Shown here in pieces: positions 61,952-64,000 of a DNA stretch of 64,000 bases. A program made the position numbers and the translations under genes. Source of the stretch: DASUAL01 sp035763805 (GTDB lineage: Bacteria > Gemmatimonadota > Gemmatimonadetes > Gemmatimonadales > GWC2-71-9); the NCBI GenBank assembly GCA_035763805.1, contig DASUAL010000128.1:1-64000 (forward strand), read 5' to 3'. How positions within the stretch are numbered: position 1 is the stretch's first letter; each line of letters begins with the position of its first letter. The notes beneath the pieces were generated by a model that saw nothing but the letters and a program-made list of their open reading frames with translations, was not told the DNA's origin and did not search any database.

Positions 61952-63362
61952 GGCTGGCCTCGGCCGGCGCCTCGCGCGGCGAATAGTTGTCGAAGCGCGT
62001 GTATTCCTTCTTGAAGAAGAGCTTCACGGTCCCGGTGGGGCCGTTCCGTTGCTTCCCCACGATCAGCTCGGCGAGCCCTTCGATGCTCTCGTTCGTCTTC
62101 GGATCCACTGGACCGTCGTAGAACTCTTGGCGGTAGATGAAGCAAACGACGTCCGCGTCCTGCTCGATGGCGCCGGACTCCCGCAGGTCAGAGAGCTGGG
62201 GCCGCCGATGCTCGCCACCCCGCTGCTCCGGCGCGCGCGAGAGCTGCGAGAGCGCCACAACCGGGACGTCGAGCTCCTTGGCCAGCGCTTTGAGTGAGCG
62301 GGAGATGAAGGAGATCTCCTGCTGGCGGCTCTCCGCGTCGGTGGGCCCCTGCATCATCTGCAGGTAGTCCACCACTACCATGCCGATGTCGTGGTCCGCC
62401 TTGAGGCGCCGCGCCTTGGAGCGCATCGCCAGCGGGGTGAGCATCGCCGAGTCGTCGATCCAGATCGGCGCCGTCCCGAGCAGGCCCGCCGCGCGGGCGA
62501 GCTTGGGATAGTCGTCGTCGCGCAACTGTCCGCGCCGCAGCCGCTGCGCGTCGACGAGGCCCTCTGAACAGAGTAGCCGCTGGACGAGCTGGTCCTTGGA
62601 CATTTCGAGCGAGAAGATGGCGACGCTCACGTTGTGCTCGATCGCCGAGTGCTGCACCGCGTTGAGGGCGAACGCCGTCTTCCCCATCGACGGCCGTGCC
62701 GCAATGATGACGAGATCGCCCCGCTGGAAGCCCGCGGTGAGCCGGTCCAGGTCGCTGAAGCCCGTCGCCACGCCCGTCAGGGCGCCCTGGCTGGTGTGCA
62801 GCTGCTCGATCCGCTCCATCGTCGGCCAGATCAGCTCCTTTAGCCGGACGAATTCCTCGGAGCGCTTGAGCTGGGCCACCTGGAACACCCGATGCTCGGC
62901 ATTGTCGAGCACCTCGGACGATGCGGCTCGCCCATCGTACGCGTCCTGGATGATCGAAGTGGCTGCCTCGATGAGCCGCCGCAGCACCGCCCTGTCCCGG
63001 ACGATCCGGGCGTGGTAGTCGATGTTCGCGGCGGTGGGCACGACGTCGATGAGCGACCCGATGTACTCCATCCCCCCGGCGCGGTCCAGGTCCCCGCGGC
63101 GCACCAGCTCGTCGCGCAGCATCACCGGATCGATCACGTCGCCGCGCTCGGTCAGCGCGATCATGGCACGAAACAGCAGCCGGTGCCCCTCGCGGTAGAA
63201 CATGGCGTCGTCGAGGAGCTCGGCGGCCTTGAGGGCCGCGTCCTGGTCGAGGAGCATGGCGCCGAGCACCGCCTGCTCCGCTTCGTTGCTCCACGGGGCT
63301 TGGCGGCCGGCGACCTCGGCGGGACGCTCAGGCGAGGAGACGGCGGGCGATACGGACGTCAT
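61941..63362 (-). CDS. dnaB: Replicative DNA helicase
   Basis: Hexameric helicase of the replication fork, 473 aa. N-terminal primase-interaction domain (EAEQAVLGAMLLDQDAAL) then RecA-like motor with Walker A AARPSMGKTAFALN, Walker B MVVVDYLQMM and ALSQLSRAPEQR. No intein is present. ATG at 63362 overlaps the UDG 3' end by 35 bp. Confidence 0.96.
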   Translation of the reverse strand: MTSVSPAVSSPERPAEVAGRQAPWSNEAEQAVLGAMLLDQDAALKAAELLDDAMFYREGHRLLFRAMIALTERGDVIDPVMLRDELVRRGDLDRAGGMEYIGSLIDVVPTAANIDYHARIVRDRAVLRRLIEAATSIIQDAYDGRAASSEVLDNAEHRVFQVAQLKRSEEFVRLKELIWPTMERIEQLHTSQGALTGVATGFSDLDRLTAGFQRGDLVIIAARPSMGKTAFALNAVQHSAIEHNVSVAIFSLEMSKDQLVQRLLCSEGLVDAQRLRRGQLRDDDYPKLARAAGLLGTAPIWIDDSAMLTPLAMRSKARRLKADHDIGMVVVDYLQMMQGPTDAESRQQEISFISRSLKALAKELDVPVVALSQLSRAPEQRGGEHRRPQLSDLRESGAIEQDADVVCFIYRQEFYDGPVDPKTNESIEGLAELIVGKQRNGPTGTVKLFFKKEYTRFDNYSPREAPAEASRDA

Positions 63363-64000
63363 CCCAGGTTGGCTTTTTCCAGTTCGGGTTCCGGAGCAGG
63401 GCGGCCGGATGGTATGTAACGATAACCGGGATGCCCCGGAACCGGTGGATCTGGTTTCGCAGGGCCCCCAGCGACTGCTTCGTGTTCAGGAGCGTCTGAG
63501 CCGCCGTCCCGCCCATGGCGAGAATCACCGTGGGCTTGAGCAGGTCGAGCTGGCGGAACAGGTAGGGCACGCACGCCGCGATCTCGTCGTACTGCGGCGC
63601 ACGGTTCTCGGGCGGCCGGCACTTCACCACGTTGCAGATGAAGACGCGCTCGCGCGGCAGCTCGATCGCGGCGAGGATCTTCGTGAGCAGCTCTCCGGCC
63701 GGACCGACGAACGGCCGGCCCGTTTCGTCCTCCACCCGGCCAGGGCCTTCACCCACGACCACCACTCGCGCGTCGGCGGGCCCCTCGCCGGGCACCGTGT
63801 GGGCGCGACCCTCGCACAATCGGCACTTGACGCACGACGCCACCAGCTCGGCAATTGCGTTGAGCGATCCGGCGCGCTGCACGGGGTCGTTGCTGAAGAG
63901 ATCGCTGCCGGGGGGGTCGAACGAGATTCCCGGAGGCGGAAGCTCCCTCTTGGGGCTGTCGGGCAGTCGGGCCGTCGGTCGGTCCGTTTTCTCGTCCGCC
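63328..64000 (-). CDS. Uracil-DNA glycosylase, type 4/5-like, partial
   Basis: Iron-sulfur uracil-DNA glycosylase; the frame is open to the right edge, so the N-terminus is missing. Cys ligands in CVKCRLCEGRAH and ICNVVKCRPPENR hold the [4Fe-4S] cluster; motif A VGEGPGRVEDETGRPFVGPA and motif B VTYHPAALLRNP are complete. A Pro/Asp-rich linker precedes the domain and includes the octamer repeat at 63958-63985. A GTG at 63882 could start the domain alone, but in-frame upstream sequence favours a longer protein. Confidence 0.85.
   Translation of the reverse strand, partial: ADEKTDRPTARLPDSPKRELPPPGISFDPPGSDLFSNDPVQRAGSLNAIAELVASCVKCRLCEGRAHTVPGEGPADARVVVVGEGPGRVEDETGRPFVGPAGELLTKILAAIELPRERVFICNVVKCRPPENRAPQYDEIAACVPYLFRQLDLLKPTVILAMGGTAAQTLLNTKQSLGALRNQIHRFRGIPVIVTYHPAALLRNPNWKKPTWDDVRIARRLLA
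63958..63985. repeat. Tandem octamers in the UDG linker
   Basis: GTCGGGCA, GTCGGGCC, GTCGGTCG and GTCC in tandem, diverged copies of the GTCGGGCG unit of moaE and radA, coding part of the low-complexity N-terminal linker. The window ends before a possible inverted arm. Confidence 0.5.

Overview
The window is high-GC, very densely coded bacterial chromosome. Almost every gene is on the minus strand in long runs with 1-17 bp overlaps or tiny gaps. No rRNA, tRNA, CRISPR array, insertion sequence or prophage was found. The gene set indicates a diderm, respiring, menaquinone-using bacterium: a TonB-dependent receptor C-terminus, futalosine-route menaquinone genes (mqnE-mqnA-mqnC), a 14-subunit NDH-1, an NDH-2, and a three-gene di-heme (type B) succinate dehydrogenase. 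Together with UPF0182, DUF2339 and M61-peptidase genes this fits Gemmatimonadota. That placement is inference from gene content; there is no phylogenetic marker RNA here.

Region by region. 1-410: 3' end of a TonB-dependent receptor (plus strand). 418-6406: xerD-type recombinase, a membrane methyltransferase, dedA, ispF, a short purE, and mqnC/mqnA/mqnE. 6406-12337: fatty-acid and phospholipid block in transcriptional order DUF177-rpmF-plsX-fabH-fabD-fabG-acpP-fabF, running straight into the mqn genes. 12372-20520: ndk, an EIIA-CBS fusion, sucD, sucC, carbamate kinase, a UPF0182 membrane protein and phosphomannomutase/phosphoglucomutase. 20540-34728: complete nuoA-nuoN with its own promoter. 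34842-37531: NAD-type 6-phosphogluconate dehydrogenase, glucokinase and 6-phosphogluconolactonase, divergent from dcd. 38213-44302: DUF2339 and partner membrane genes, a hybrid histidine kinase, a zinc-ribbon membrane protein and NDH-2. 44319-48685: sdhCAB convergent with mdh. 48728-52315: moaA-moaE-moaD and a secreted M61 peptidase with PDZ. 52358-64000: HU protein, carA, secG, tpiA-pgk-gap, comF, aroE, a low-molecular-weight phosphatase, tsaC, ispD, radA, dnaB and a uracil-DNA glycosylase cut by the window end.

The genes form one coherent energy core. Glycolytic and pentose-phosphate enzymes feed NADH; sucCD, SDH and MDH are the lower citric-acid cycle; NDH-1, NDH-2 and SDH all deliver electrons to menaquinone, which is partly made by the mqn genes downstream of the fab genes.

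The most unusual signal is a set of short palindromic elements built from tandem 7-, 8- or 13/14-bp units repeated in inverted orientation. They lie in frame inside comF (57344-57421, exactly 78 bp) and in the radA linker (61751-61818), and in nuo operon spacers (31053-31172 and 34227-34338). Octamer-only relatives of the radA unit occur in the moaE tail (49765-49804) and the UDG linker (63958-63985). They resemble in concept the in-frame Rickettsia palindromic elements but differ in construction. I know of no description of this type. Starts were often reset to GTG codons forming GTGA overlaps with the upstream stop, which is the commonest junction in this genome segment.
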